From NCBI RefSeq assembly GCF_005771435.1, contig NZ_VANI01000011.1, positions 124,001 to 188,000 of the forward strand: DNA of 64,000 bases, read 5' to 3'. Position numbers and translations under genes: made by a program. Shown piece after piece: positions 17,488 through 24,959 of the stretch. Origin of the DNA: Microbulbifer harenosus (GTDB lineage Bacteria; Pseudomonadota; Gammaproteobacteria; Pseudomonadales; Cellvibrionaceae). How positions within the stretch are numbered: position 1 is the first letter of the stretch; each line of letters starts with the position of its first letter. The notes below the pieces were generated by a model that did not search any database, was not told the origin of the DNA, and was given only the letters and a program-made list of their open reading frames with translations.

Positions 17488-17503
17488 CTGTCAATTTATA
17501 CAG
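17488..17503. promoter_or_regulatory. LexA (SOS) box of the imuA operon
   Basis: CTGT-CAATTTAT-ACAG matches the gammaproteobacterial LexA consensus CTGT-N8-ACAG exactly, with an AT-rich core. A second small inverted repeat (ACAGT-GAAT-ACTGT, 17478-17491) overlaps it. It sits upstream of imuA on the minus strand and about 145 bp upstream of dcd on the plus strand; SOS control of imuA is expected. Confidence 0.88.
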
Positions 17504-17647
17504 TAGTTGTTCGGGAGCGGCAAGTGGGGATAGCAGGAGGAATACCGGGGGCGGTTGCAATGGCTGACACTTTTTTGCACAGGGCAAAACGGCTATGATT
17601 CGGCCTCTTTTTTATGACCAGACATTTGTGCAAATCGAGGGGGTAGG

Positions 17648-18217
17648 GTGAGTATCAAATCCGACAAGTGGATTCGCCGTATGGCTGAAAGCGAGGGCAT
17701 GATTGAGCCCTTTGAACCGGGTCAGGTTCGCCACGGGACATCCGGAGACCGGCTGATCTCCTACGGCACGTCCAGTTACGGTTACGATGTACGCTGCGCC
17801 AACGAATTCAAGATTTTCACCAACGTACACTCCGCTACTGTCGATCCGAAGGCATTCGACCAGGACAGCTTTGTGGATGTGGAAGGCGATTACTGCATCA
17901 TCCCTCCGAACTCCTTCGCTCTGGCCCGCACCGTGGAGTACTTCCGTATCCCGCGTTCGGTACTGACCATCTGCCTGGGTAAGTCCACCTACGCGCGCTG
18001 CGGTATCATCGTGAACGTGACCCCGCTGGAGCCTGAGTGGGAAGGGCATGTGACCCTGGAGTTCTCGAACACCACCAACCTGCCGGCGAAGATCTACGCT
18101 AACGAAGGCGTGGCGCAGATGCTGTTCTTCGAATCCGACGAGATCTGCGATGTGTCCTACAAGGACCGCGGCGGCAAGTACCAGGGCCAGCGCGGCGTGA
18201 CCCTGCCAAAGACCTGA
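17648..18217 (+). CDS. dcd: dCTP deaminase
   Basis: A 189-residue enzyme that converts dCTP to dUTP and ammonia, feeding dTTP synthesis. It begins at a GTG ([12 protein letters not shown] is typical) and carries the trimeric dUTPase-like fold motifs [29 protein letters not shown], split here as [20 protein letters not shown] and [14 protein letters not shown], with catalytic Glu in the latter. Length matches the monofunctional family. It is followed 12 bp later by a flavoprotein gene on the same strand, probably co-transcribed. Confidence 0.96.
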   Translation: MSIKSDKWIRRMAESEGMIEPFEPGQVRHGTSGDRLISYGTSSYGYDVRCANEFKIFTNVHSATVDPKAFDQDSFVDVEGDYCIIPPNSFALARTVEYFRIPRSVLTICLGKSTYARCGIIVNVTPLEPEWEGHVTLEFSNTTNLPAKIYANEGVAQMLFFESDEICDVSYKDRGGKYQGQRGVTLPKT

Positions 18218-18229
18218 TCTTAAAATTCC

Positions 18230-19426
18230 ATGACCGACTTCCCCACCCAGGCCGATGTACTGATCATCGGCGCCGGCGCCGCCGGCCTGATGTGCGCTTC
18301 GGTGGCGGGCAAGCGCGGCCGCAGTGTGCTGGTGCTGGACCACGCCAACAAGGTCGGCAAGAAAATCCTGATGTCCGGTGGCGGCCGCTGCAATTTCACC
18401 AATCTGTATACCGCGCCGGACAACTTCTACAGTGCAAACCCCCACTTCTGTAAATCCGCCCTGGCCCGCTATACCCAGTGGGACTTTATCGCGCTGGTGG
18501 AAAAACACGGAATTCCCTATCACGAGAAAACCCTCGGCCAGCTGTTCTGCGACAACAAGTCCCGCGACATCGTCGACCTGCTACTGGCGGAGTGCCGCGA
18601 GGCGAAAGCACAGATCCGTACCCGCTGTGAGATACAGCGTATTGAACCACTGCAGACGACGGGGTTCGAGGTGCACACCTCGCTTGGCAAAGTGGTGTGC
18701 GAATCCCTGGTGATTGCCACCGGCGGCCTGTCGATCCCCACCATGGGTGCCACCGGTTTTGGCTACGAGGTTGCCCGCCAGTTCGGCCACAGCATTGTTC
18801 CCACCCGCGCGGCGCTGGTGCCGTTTACCCTGAATAAACGTTCACTGGAGCGGCAGCAGGAGTTGCCGGGTACTTCACTGGCAGTCACCGCCCGTTGTGG
18901 CGCAGGCAGTTTTCACGAGCAGATGCTGTTTACCCACAAGGGGCTCTCGGGGCCTTCTGTATTGCAGATTTCCAGCCATTGGAAAGAGGGGATGCCCGTG
19001 GCGTTCGACCTGGTACCGGGGTTGGATTTGTCCGAGTGGCTCATGGAACAGCGCGGTAAAAAACAGGAGAGCTTTTTGCATACAGTACTGAGCGAGTTCT
19101 GGAGCAAAAAGCTGGTGCAGTTCTTCCTGCTGAGAAATGGCCTGCAGAGCAAACCGCTGAAGCACTACGGTGACAGTGAATTGCGTATGGTGGGAGAGAA
19201 ACTCCAGACCTGGACATTGATTCCCGAGGGTACCGAAGGCTACCGCACCGCGGAGGTAACTCTGGGGGGGGTAGATACCAATGAGGTGTCGTCGCGCAGC
19301 ATGGAAAGCATGAAACAACCGGGACTGTATTTCATCGGCGAAGTGCTCGATGTGACTGGTTGGCTCGGCGGTTTCAATTTCCAGTGGGCCTGGGCTTCCG
19401 CCCATGCGGCTGGTGGTGAAGTATAA
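18230..19426 (+). CDS. NAD(P)/FAD-dependent oxidoreductase, HI0933/YhiN (BaiN-like) family
   Basis: A 398-residue flavoprotein. The N-terminal dinucleotide-binding motif is GAGAAGLMCASVAG, followed by family hallmarks GKKILMSGGGRCNFTN, VIATGGLSIPTMGATGFGY and, near the C-terminus, GLYFIGEVLDVTGWLGGFNFQWA. This is the HI0933-like family, whose physiological substrate is generally unassigned; one relative (BaiN) acts on bile acids. It starts 12 bp after dcd. Confidence 0.93.
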   Translation: MTDFPTQADVLIIGAGAAGLMCASVAGKRGRSVLVLDHANKVGKKILMSGGGRCNFTNLYTAPDNFYSANPHFCKSALARYTQWDFIALVEKHGIPYHEKTLGQLFCDNKSRDIVDLLLAECREAKAQIRTRCEIQRIEPLQTTGFEVHTSLGKVVCESLVIATGGLSIPTMGATGFGYEVARQFGHSIVPTRAALVPFTLNKRSLERQQELPGTSLAVTARCGAGSFHEQMLFTHKGLSGPSVLQISSHWKEGMPVAFDLVPGLDLSEWLMEQRGKKQESFLHTVLSEFWSKKLVQFFLLRNGLQSKPLKHYGDSELRMVGEKLQTWTLIPEGTEGYRTAEVTLGGVDTNEVSSRSMESMKQPGLYFIGEVLDVTGWLGGFNFQWAWASAHAAGGEV

Positions 19427-19442
19427 ATTCGGTTTGGTAGAA

Positions 19443-19496
19443 GCCTGCTTGCGGGTAAATATTGTCGGAGCTCGATGGGTTCGCTTGCAAGCAGGC
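19443..19496. repeat. REP-like palindrome upstream of a small gene
   Basis: Perfect 10-bp arms GCCTGCTTGC and GCAAGCAGGC (19443-19452, 19487-19496), with the extended context AGAAGCCTGCTTGCGGG ... CTTGCAAGCAGGCCCCC. It is related in sequence to the palindrome between imuA and imuB, so both may belong to one REP family. Confidence 0.75.
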
Positions 19497-19527
19497 CCCC
19501 AGAAAAGCTCGTAACGGGAATCCGGGT

Positions 19528-19713
19528 ATGGGTGATGTCATTCCTTTCAAAAAGAAAACAGCGTGGGAGAAGCACAAAGGCAGTAGCCTGTGTCGCGACG
19601 GTTTCCACAAATGGAAGGTGGTGACCGAGCGTAAGTTCGATGTGAAACAGGGAAAGCTGGTAACGGAATACCGCTGTCAGCGGTGTGGACAAACCAAGAC
19701 CAAATTACTCTAG
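19528..19713 (+). CDS. Small zinc-ribbon-like hypothetical protein
   Basis: A 61-residue protein (MGDVIPFKKKTAWEKHKG...) with a C-terminal CQRCGQTKTKLL and an upstream SLCRDGFHKWK. The Cys/His set could bind one zinc ion. I start at ATG 19528 because the longer frame (from 19462) would translate the preceding palindrome. Function unknown; it could be a small nucleic-acid-binding or regulatory protein. Confidence 0.6.
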   Translation: MGDVIPFKKKTAWEKHKGSSLCRDGFHKWKVVTERKFDVKQGKLVTEYRCQRCGQTKTKLL

Positions 19714-19720
19714 ACTTCCC

Positions 19721-19814
19721 GTCATACCGGCGCAGGCCGGTATCCAGTAATGTAATAGGGCAGAAAGCATCGAGACCTTTCTGCCGCTGGATCCCGGATC
19801 AGATCCGGGATGAC
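19721..19814. repeat. Dispersed palindromic repeat, single copy
   Basis: It begins GTCATACCGGCGCAGGCCGG and ends GATCCGGGATGAC, the same ends as the 14.3-14.8 kb array, but with a different centre and 94 bp long. It lies between the zinc-ribbon gene and the convergent S46 peptidase gene, where it could act as a bidirectional transcription boundary. Confidence 0.88.
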
Positions 19815-19858
19815 GGGGAATTTTCTACACAGGTTTTGAGCGCCGTTTACGCTTTCGT

Positions 19859-22171
19859 TTACTGAGTGTTATTTTCCTTCGGCGCGGCAACACCCATTTC
19901 TTCAAGCAGATTATCTGCGTGGTCCACCTTCTCCATCACCCACAGCATATATGCCACGTCCACATGGATGGCGCGGGTGTTGTCGTTGAAGTCCCAGTCG
20001 GCATTGATACTGTCGTAGGTGCCGTCGAATACCAGGCCGATCAGTTCACCTTTACCATTCATGGTGGCGGAGCCCGAATTGCCGCCGGTGATGTCCACGG
20101 TGCTGAGGAAGTTCACCGGTACCGAGTTCAGGCTCTCTTTGTAGAATCGGCCGTAATCCTGGTTCTTGATGGCATCCAGCAGTGCCTGGGGAGCATCGAA
20201 CGGGTCTTCGCCAGTGTACTTAGCCTCGATGCCGCGCAGGGTGGTGAAGGGCACAAAGCTATCTTTACCGTCATTGCCATCGGCGGGGCCTTTAATGGTG
20301 CCAGCGGGTGGGGTGTAACCTTTTACCAGGCCGTAAGTGAGACGTAGGGAGCTGTTGGCATCCGGGTATACCGGTTTTCCCTGCTCGTTATAGTAGGCGA
20401 TCAGGAGGTCCATATATTTCGGGCGAACTTCGGCAAACTCTCCATCCATCGCCTTGGTACGCTGTTCGATCGCATAGCGTTCGTCGTAAGTGGCGACTGC
20501 CAGCTTGATGAACGGATCGTCGCTCGCGCGAAACTCCTCCGGTGATTTTTTCATCCACGCCAGACGGGTTTTGGTGTCCGTAAGGCCGGTTTTTTCGTAC
20601 ATGGCTGCGAGCTTCTGTTGCAGTGCATCACCGCTCAGGTCGCCAGCGAAATACTCATCGAAACTCTTCAGACGCTGATCCTGCGGCAGCGCGTTGTAAC
20701 GATCGATAAAATAGGTCCAGATGACCTGATCCACCGCCGGTGTAAAGTTGCGTTCGATACGCTGAAGGCTTTCGGTAAAGCGCGTCATATCGCGATCCTG
20801 GTATCCCGGCTCTCGCTCCATATCCGGTTTCTGCTTCTCCAGGCTCAGACGGTACAAACGCTGTGCGGTGCTGAGCATGGCGGAGCGATTCATGTAACCG
20901 AGTAGCAGGTCGCGCTCTTGTGTCGACTGCTCTTCGTTGATCAGCTTTTTCAGATCGCTGATAACGGAAGCGTATTTTTTCTTCGCTTCCGGGTTGGCTT
21001 CGATCCACGCCTGCAGATCTTTTTCCAGCTGTTGCTTGCGGGCGAGAAGATCGCTGCGGTTATAACCCTCCATCATACCGGTGAAGTTTTTGGCGTAGTT
21101 ATTCAGACCCGCCACCAGGCTTGCATATTTAAGCGCGGCATCCTTGTCGTTCTCGGTGGCTTTGCTTATCACTTCCGACCATTCCGCCAGTACTTTCTGC
21201 ATGGTGGGGTAGTACCAGCTGAAGTTGTTGCTGACTTCTTCCGCGGTGCGGTAGCGGTTGGTGCTGCCCGGGTAACCGGCCACCATCACAAAATCGCCTT
21301 CATCCGGCCCCTTGGTGGCCACTTTCAGGAAATGTTTCGGCTTGTAGGGCACGTTGTCTTTGGAAAAGTCCGCAGGTTTGCCTTCCGGGCTGACATAGGC
21401 GCGCAGGAAGGAGTAGTCGCCGGTATGGCGGGGCCACATCCAGTTGTCGATATCGCCACCGAACTTACCGATGGACGCCGCCGGCGCGTGTACCAGGCGC
21501 ACGTCGCGAATCGCCAGTTGCTTGATCAGGTAATAGCTGGCGCCGCCGTAGTAGCTGTATACCTCGCAGCGGTGGCCCGGGTCGGATTCGCAATCGGCCA
21601 CCAGGGCTTTCTGTGCGTCTTCAATAGCCTTGAAGCGGGTGGCGCCGTCCATGTCGTCGCTGAGTTTGCTGTTGATCTTATCGGTGACTTCATTCATGTC
21701 CACGGTGACATAAACACGGGAGCCGGGGGCCGCGGGCAGTTCCTCCTCCAGTGTCTTGGCGAGGAAGCCGTTGGTTAGCAGATCGTTGTCTTCGGTGGAG
21801 TTATAGGAAATGGAGCCGTAGGCGCAGTGGTGGTTAGTGGCCACCAGGCCCTGCGGCGAAACGAAGGATGCGGAACAGCCGCCGAGGCTCACCACGGCAT
21901 TCATCGGGAACTGGGTGAGATCCGTCATGGTTTTGGGATCGAGTTCCAGTCCGAGGCTTTGCAGCTTATCGCCGAGTTCTGGCAACTGGCGGGGCATCCA
22001 CATGCCCTCGGTAGATACGTTGTCTGGTGTACTGGCGACCGTGCTTTTTGTTGCGGTAGAGGGAGTGGAACCGCGGGATGACGTGTCGTTGTCCGCGGGT
22101 TTGCCACAGGCGGCCAGCAGGGCGATGCTGAGAGCCAGCCCGAGTTTGTGGGTGATTTTGTTGTCTGTCAC
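19859..22171 (-). CDS. S46 family dipeptidyl peptidase (DPP7/DPP11-like), lipoprotein
   Basis: A 770-residue serine exopeptidase that removes dipeptides from oligopeptides in the periplasm or outer membrane. The catalytic His lies in GLVATNHHCAYGSI and the Ser in TGGNSGSATMNGKGELIG, both diagnostic of S46. I start at the GTG at 22171, where GAAGGAAT lies upstream and a lipoprotein signal follows (LGLALSIALLAAC, Cys about residue 22); the frame extends upstream to an ATG at 22243, which would bury the signal. S46 enzymes are best known from Bacteroidetes and Xanthomonadales; here it fits a protein-scavenging lifestyle. Confidence 0.93.
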   Translation of the reverse strand: MTDNKITHKLGLALSIALLAACGKPADNDTSSRGSTPSTATKSTVASTPDNVSTEGMWMPRQLPELGDKLQSLGLELDPKTMTDLTQFPMNAVVSLGGCSASFVSPQGLVATNHHCAYGSISYNSTEDNDLLTNGFLAKTLEEELPAAPGSRVYVTVDMNEVTDKINSKLSDDMDGATRFKAIEDAQKALVADCESDPGHRCEVYSYYGGASYYLIKQLAIRDVRLVHAPAASIGKFGGDIDNWMWPRHTGDYSFLRAYVSPEGKPADFSKDNVPYKPKHFLKVATKGPDEGDFVMVAGYPGSTNRYRTAEEVSNNFSWYYPTMQKVLAEWSEVISKATENDKDAALKYASLVAGLNNYAKNFTGMMEGYNRSDLLARKQQLEKDLQAWIEANPEAKKKYASVISDLKKLINEEQSTQERDLLLGYMNRSAMLSTAQRLYRLSLEKQKPDMEREPGYQDRDMTRFTESLQRIERNFTPAVDQVIWTYFIDRYNALPQDQRLKSFDEYFAGDLSGDALQQKLAAMYEKTGLTDTKTRLAWMKKSPEEFRASDDPFIKLAVATYDERYAIEQRTKAMDGEFAEVRPKYMDLLIAYYNEQGKPVYPDANSSLRLTYGLVKGYTPPAGTIKGPADGNDGKDSFVPFTTLRGIEAKYTGEDPFDAPQALLDAIKNQDYGRFYKESLNSVPVNFLSTVDITGGNSGSATMNGKGELIGLVFDGTYDSINADWDFNDNTRAIHVDVAYMLWVMEKVDHADNLLEEMGVAAPKENNTQ

Positions 22172-22376
22172 GGTGATTCCTTCGCTGTAGGCGGGATTAA
22201 ACGTGTTGCGTTCAAAAAATGTACGGCCGAAACTTGCGACCATGTATCCAGGATGCTGCCACAGAAATTACTGTGTAAGAATCCTTGTTGAGATTGGGGG
22301 TGAACTCAACGGGATAAGTCATCAGCCCACAGTGTAGAATGTGTACCGAGTTGTGGTGAGAAACGCGGGGAGCGGA

Positions 22377-22592
22377 ATGATGTTCGAAAAGCAGGATTTA
22401 CTGGATATCGCCCGTACGCCCATGCCATTTGGCAAATACTCCGGACGTCCCCTGATCGACCTGCCGGAAGAATATCTGCTGTGGTTTGCGAAAAAAGGCT
22501 TTCCTGGCGGGAGGCTCGGTCACCTGATGGCGATGACGCTGGAAGTCAAAATCGAGGGGCTGGAAGGACTGATCAAACCCCTTAAGGTCTAG
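22377..22592 (+). CDS. DUF3820 family small protein
   Basis: A 71-residue protein (MMFEKQDLLDIARTPMPFGK...) with TPMPFGKYSGRPLIDLPEEYLLWF, split here as TPMPFGKYSGRPLIDLP and EEYLLWFAKKGFPGG, the signature of the DUF3820/putative quorum-sensing-regulated virulence factor family. Function unknown. ATG 22377 is preferred to the upstream start at 22341 because GGGGAGCGGA precedes it and family members begin here. Confidence 0.8.
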   Translation: MMFEKQDLLDIARTPMPFGKYSGRPLIDLPEEYLLWFAKKGFPGGRLGHLMAMTLEVKIEGLEGLIKPLKV

Positions 22593-22603
22593 TGAGTAGA
22601 TGT

Positions 22604-22632
22604 GCAGTGAGCCCGTCACGCGGGCCCACTGC
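22604..22632. terminator. Hairpin between convergent genes
   Basis: GCAGTGAGCCCG at 22604-22615 pairs with CGGGCCCACTGC at 22621-22632 except for one A/C mismatch. There is no T run, so it is a weak or factor-assisted terminator. It separates the DUF3820 gene from the leftward glycine-zipper gene. Confidence 0.4.
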
Positions 22633-22648
22633 TGACAGTACTGAACGC

Positions 22649-22918
22649 CTAGCGTTCGTAAACGCGACGACCGCGGCTGTCGTAGTAATAGCGTCTTTTC
22701 TTCTCGCGGTCATACAGCCAACCGCCGACGCCACCCAGTGCCGCACCCACGGCGGTACCGCCGGGACTACCAGAGATCAGCGCACCGGTTACCGCGCCGA
22801 TGCCGATACCTGTGCCCACACGGCGGTCGGTATCGCTCATGTTGGCACAGCCCGCACCGGTGAGGCTGGTTGCCAGTACCGTCACCAGTCCCAAGCGTTT
22901 GATTGATTGCATCTGCAT
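22649..22918 (-). CDS. Glycine-zipper lipoprotein (YMGG-like)
   Basis: An 89-residue protein (MQMQSIKRLGLVTVLATSL...) with a lipobox LTGAGC, followed by glycine-zipper repeats GTGIGIGAVTGALISGSPGG and AVGAALGGVGGWLYD, then a basic tail RREKKRRYYY-like (YDREKKRRYYYDSRGRRVYE). Such proteins are osmotically induced outer-membrane lipoproteins of unclear role. Two ATGs (22918 and 22912) are candidate starts. Confidence 0.78.
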   Translation of the reverse strand: MQMQSIKRLGLVTVLATSLTGAGCANMSDTDRRVGTGIGIGAVTGALISGSPGGTAVGAALGGVGGWLYDREKKRRYYYDSRGRRVYER

Positions 22919-23158
22919 AAATACCCCTTCACTGCGATCATTTGAGGACCAGCGAGAATGGTCTTCGACCACTCTTCAGCCTGATCGACTGACGTTAGTC
23001 GGAATCAGTGTATGGTCGCGTTTTCGCCACCACAAAAATCTTTGCGGTAGATATTTAGCGTATGTCGCGCGGCGACGATGGGGTAAGCTCGCCCATGCCG
23101 GGTCCGGGCGGGGCTTGGAAATGTAGTGAAACGTTGTCGGGAAGAATGGAAAAACGCT

Positions 23159-23794
23159 ATGTCGCAACCTGATCTCACGCTTGTACAGGTGCCAGAGCCG
23201 AGCCAGGTTCGCAGCCGCCAGGCCCTGGAAAGGCTGTTGATGGCCGGTGAAGAGCTGCTTGCCACCAATCAGTTTGAAGAAGCCAGTGTGGCGGAAATTG
23301 CGACTCGGGCGGAGTCTTCCGTGGGGACTTTTTACCGGCTGCTGGGCGACAAAGACACTCTCTCACAGCTGTTGCTGCAACGGTTCATGCAGCGGCTTGC
23401 GGATGCCACCGCGTCACTGCGCGGAGCCGGCGCAGACTGCCGTGACCTTGCCGAGGCAGTGCGTCTGCTGACAGACACCTATATTGATGTCTATACCGGG
23501 CGCCGCGGAGTGCTGCGTGCGGTCATATTACGGGCCTCCCGCAGCGCGGCTTTTCGCGACCGGGTACATCAACTCAATACTCATATTTCTTCGATGGCCT
23601 GCGATTGCCTCGCGCCGTTCATGGATCAGGTGCTGCACGACAATCCCCGCCAGGCCGTGGCCTCCGGCGTGCAAATGGTGCTGGGGGCGCTGAACCAGCA
23701 TACCGTAACCGGGACTCTTGGCGAATTGCCGGCGGAATCTCTGCGGCGGGAAATCGCCCGGCTGCTGCTGGGCTATCTGCGCGGCCCGCGCTAA
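23159..23794 (+). CDS. TetR family transcriptional regulator
   Basis: About 211 residues. The N-terminal helix-turn-helix is clear (RQALERLLMAGEELLATNQF, then EASVAEIATRAESSVGTFYR and LLGDKDTLSQLLLQ). The C-terminal ligand domain is divergent, so the ligand is unknown. I use ATG 23159; an in-frame GTG at 23126 is the alternative. It is followed by an ester/lipid gene group, and a 20-bp palindrome at 23932 lies between it and the hydrolase gene, making a local repressor role likely but inferred. Confidence 0.85.
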   Translation: MSQPDLTLVQVPEPSQVRSRQALERLLMAGEELLATNQFEEASVAEIATRAESSVGTFYRLLGDKDTLSQLLLQRFMQRLADATASLRGAGADCRDLAEAVRLLTDTYIDVYTGRRGVLRAVILRASRSAAFRDRVHQLNTHISSMACDCLAPFMDQVLHDNPRQAVASGVQMVLGALNQHTVTGTLGELPAESLRREIARLLLGYLRGPR

Positions 23795-23931
23795 CGCTTT
23801 CCCGCGTCTTTTATTGATCCGGCATTGATCCGGCAAGACATGTCGCCGGATTAACGTGGCAGGCGCAAATCTCCACCTTTGATGAATTGCTCCCGCTTGC
23901 ATAGGGCGAGCCGGTGGAGTAATCTTTCGGT

Positions 23932-23951
23932 ATCGGAATTCGTATTCCGAT
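23932..23951. promoter_or_regulatory. 20-bp palindrome upstream of the hydrolase-TonB receptor genes
   Basis: ATCGGAAT-TCGT-ATTCCGAT, a perfect 8-bp inverted repeat with a 4-bp centre. Its size and position (145 bp before the hydrolase start, after the TetR gene) suit an operator for that TetR regulator. The intervening 23795-24096 region otherwise holds no gene. Confidence 0.45.
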
Positions 23952-24096
23952 TTCGTTTTTGGGGTGACCTTAAATGGATAGCCCCAGCGAGAGGAGGCCA
24001 CCGCGGCCATCGGTCGAAACGAAGCGCTACAGGCGAGACATGGCCGGGGCACACAAGCCTCGTATAAGAATAACAACCGTGATGTGAGACCAATCC

Positions 24097-24924
24097 ATGC
24101 CGTATTTTTTCCGTGACGGTCGCAAGCTGCAGTTCTCCGACACCAGGGGGCAGGGCGAGCCCCTGTTGTTGCTGCATGGTCTGGGTTCCAGAGGCTCTGA
24201 CTGGCAGCCGCAAATAGCAAGCCTTGCCAGTGAGTTCCGCATACTGACCCTCGACTTTCCCGGACACGGTGAAAGTGCCCCCGCGGCGGGACTTGTCACC
24301 ATGGAGGTTCTCGCCGCCGATGTGCTGGCACTGCTGGATCATCTCGCTGTTGATCGCGCCCATGTGGCCGGGCTCTCCCTCGGTGGCATGGTGACGCTGC
24401 AACTGGTGGCCAGCCACCCGCACCGTCTGCGCACGGTAACCGTAATCAACTCCGGGCCCGGCATGAAATCCGGGCGCTGGCGGCTGTGGCTGCTGATAGC
24501 GCTGCGCGCCTTGCTGATCCGCAGCTGCGGATTGACGGCGCTGGCGAAACGCATCGCACCGAAACTGTTTCCCAACCCCGCGCAGCAGGCGCTGCGGGAA
24601 GAGTTCCTGCAGAGTATTGCCGTCGCTGACAGAGGCACCTATCTCAAGATCCTGCGAGCGATCGGGCGTTTCAACGTCTGGCCGGGCATAGCCGGCAGTT
24701 CGGTACCTGCTTTGATTCTGTCGGCAGACCGGGATTACACACCGATTGCCTACAAGGCTGCCTACACCGCCGCGATGGGAAATGCGCAACTTACCGTTAT
24801 CGAAAATTCCGGCCACGCCTCACCGATGGATGCACCGGACCAGTGCAATCTGAACATCCGCACATTTCTGCGCACACACACTGCGAAGGAGGGCGCTGTG
24901 ATAGCGCAGGTGACCGCCAACTGA
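24097..24924 (+). CDS. Alpha/beta hydrolase
   Basis: A 275-residue alpha/beta-hydrolase fold enzyme. The oxyanion-hole region is LLLLHGLGSRGSDW, the nucleophile elbow is GLSLGG (Ser near residue 92), and the C-terminal acid/His region is LILSADRDYTPI ... ENSGHASPMDAP. Substrate not identifiable; the esterase or C-C hydrolase branch is likely. It ends 35 bp before a TonB receptor gene and probably shares its transcript. Confidence 0.88.
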   Translation: MPYFFRDGRKLQFSDTRGQGEPLLLLHGLGSRGSDWQPQIASLASEFRILTLDFPGHGESAPAAGLVTMEVLAADVLALLDHLAVDRAHVAGLSLGGMVTLQLVASHPHRLRTVTVINSGPGMKSGRWRLWLLIALRALLIRSCGLTALAKRIAPKLFPNPAQQALREEFLQSIAVADRGTYLKILRAIGRFNVWPGIAGSSVPALILSADRDYTPIAYKAAYTAAMGNAQLTVIENSGHASPMDAPDQCNLNIRTFLRTHTAKEGAVIAQVTAN

Positions 24925-24959
24925 TTTCAATCATAAAAATAGCGAGAGAGGAATTGGGT

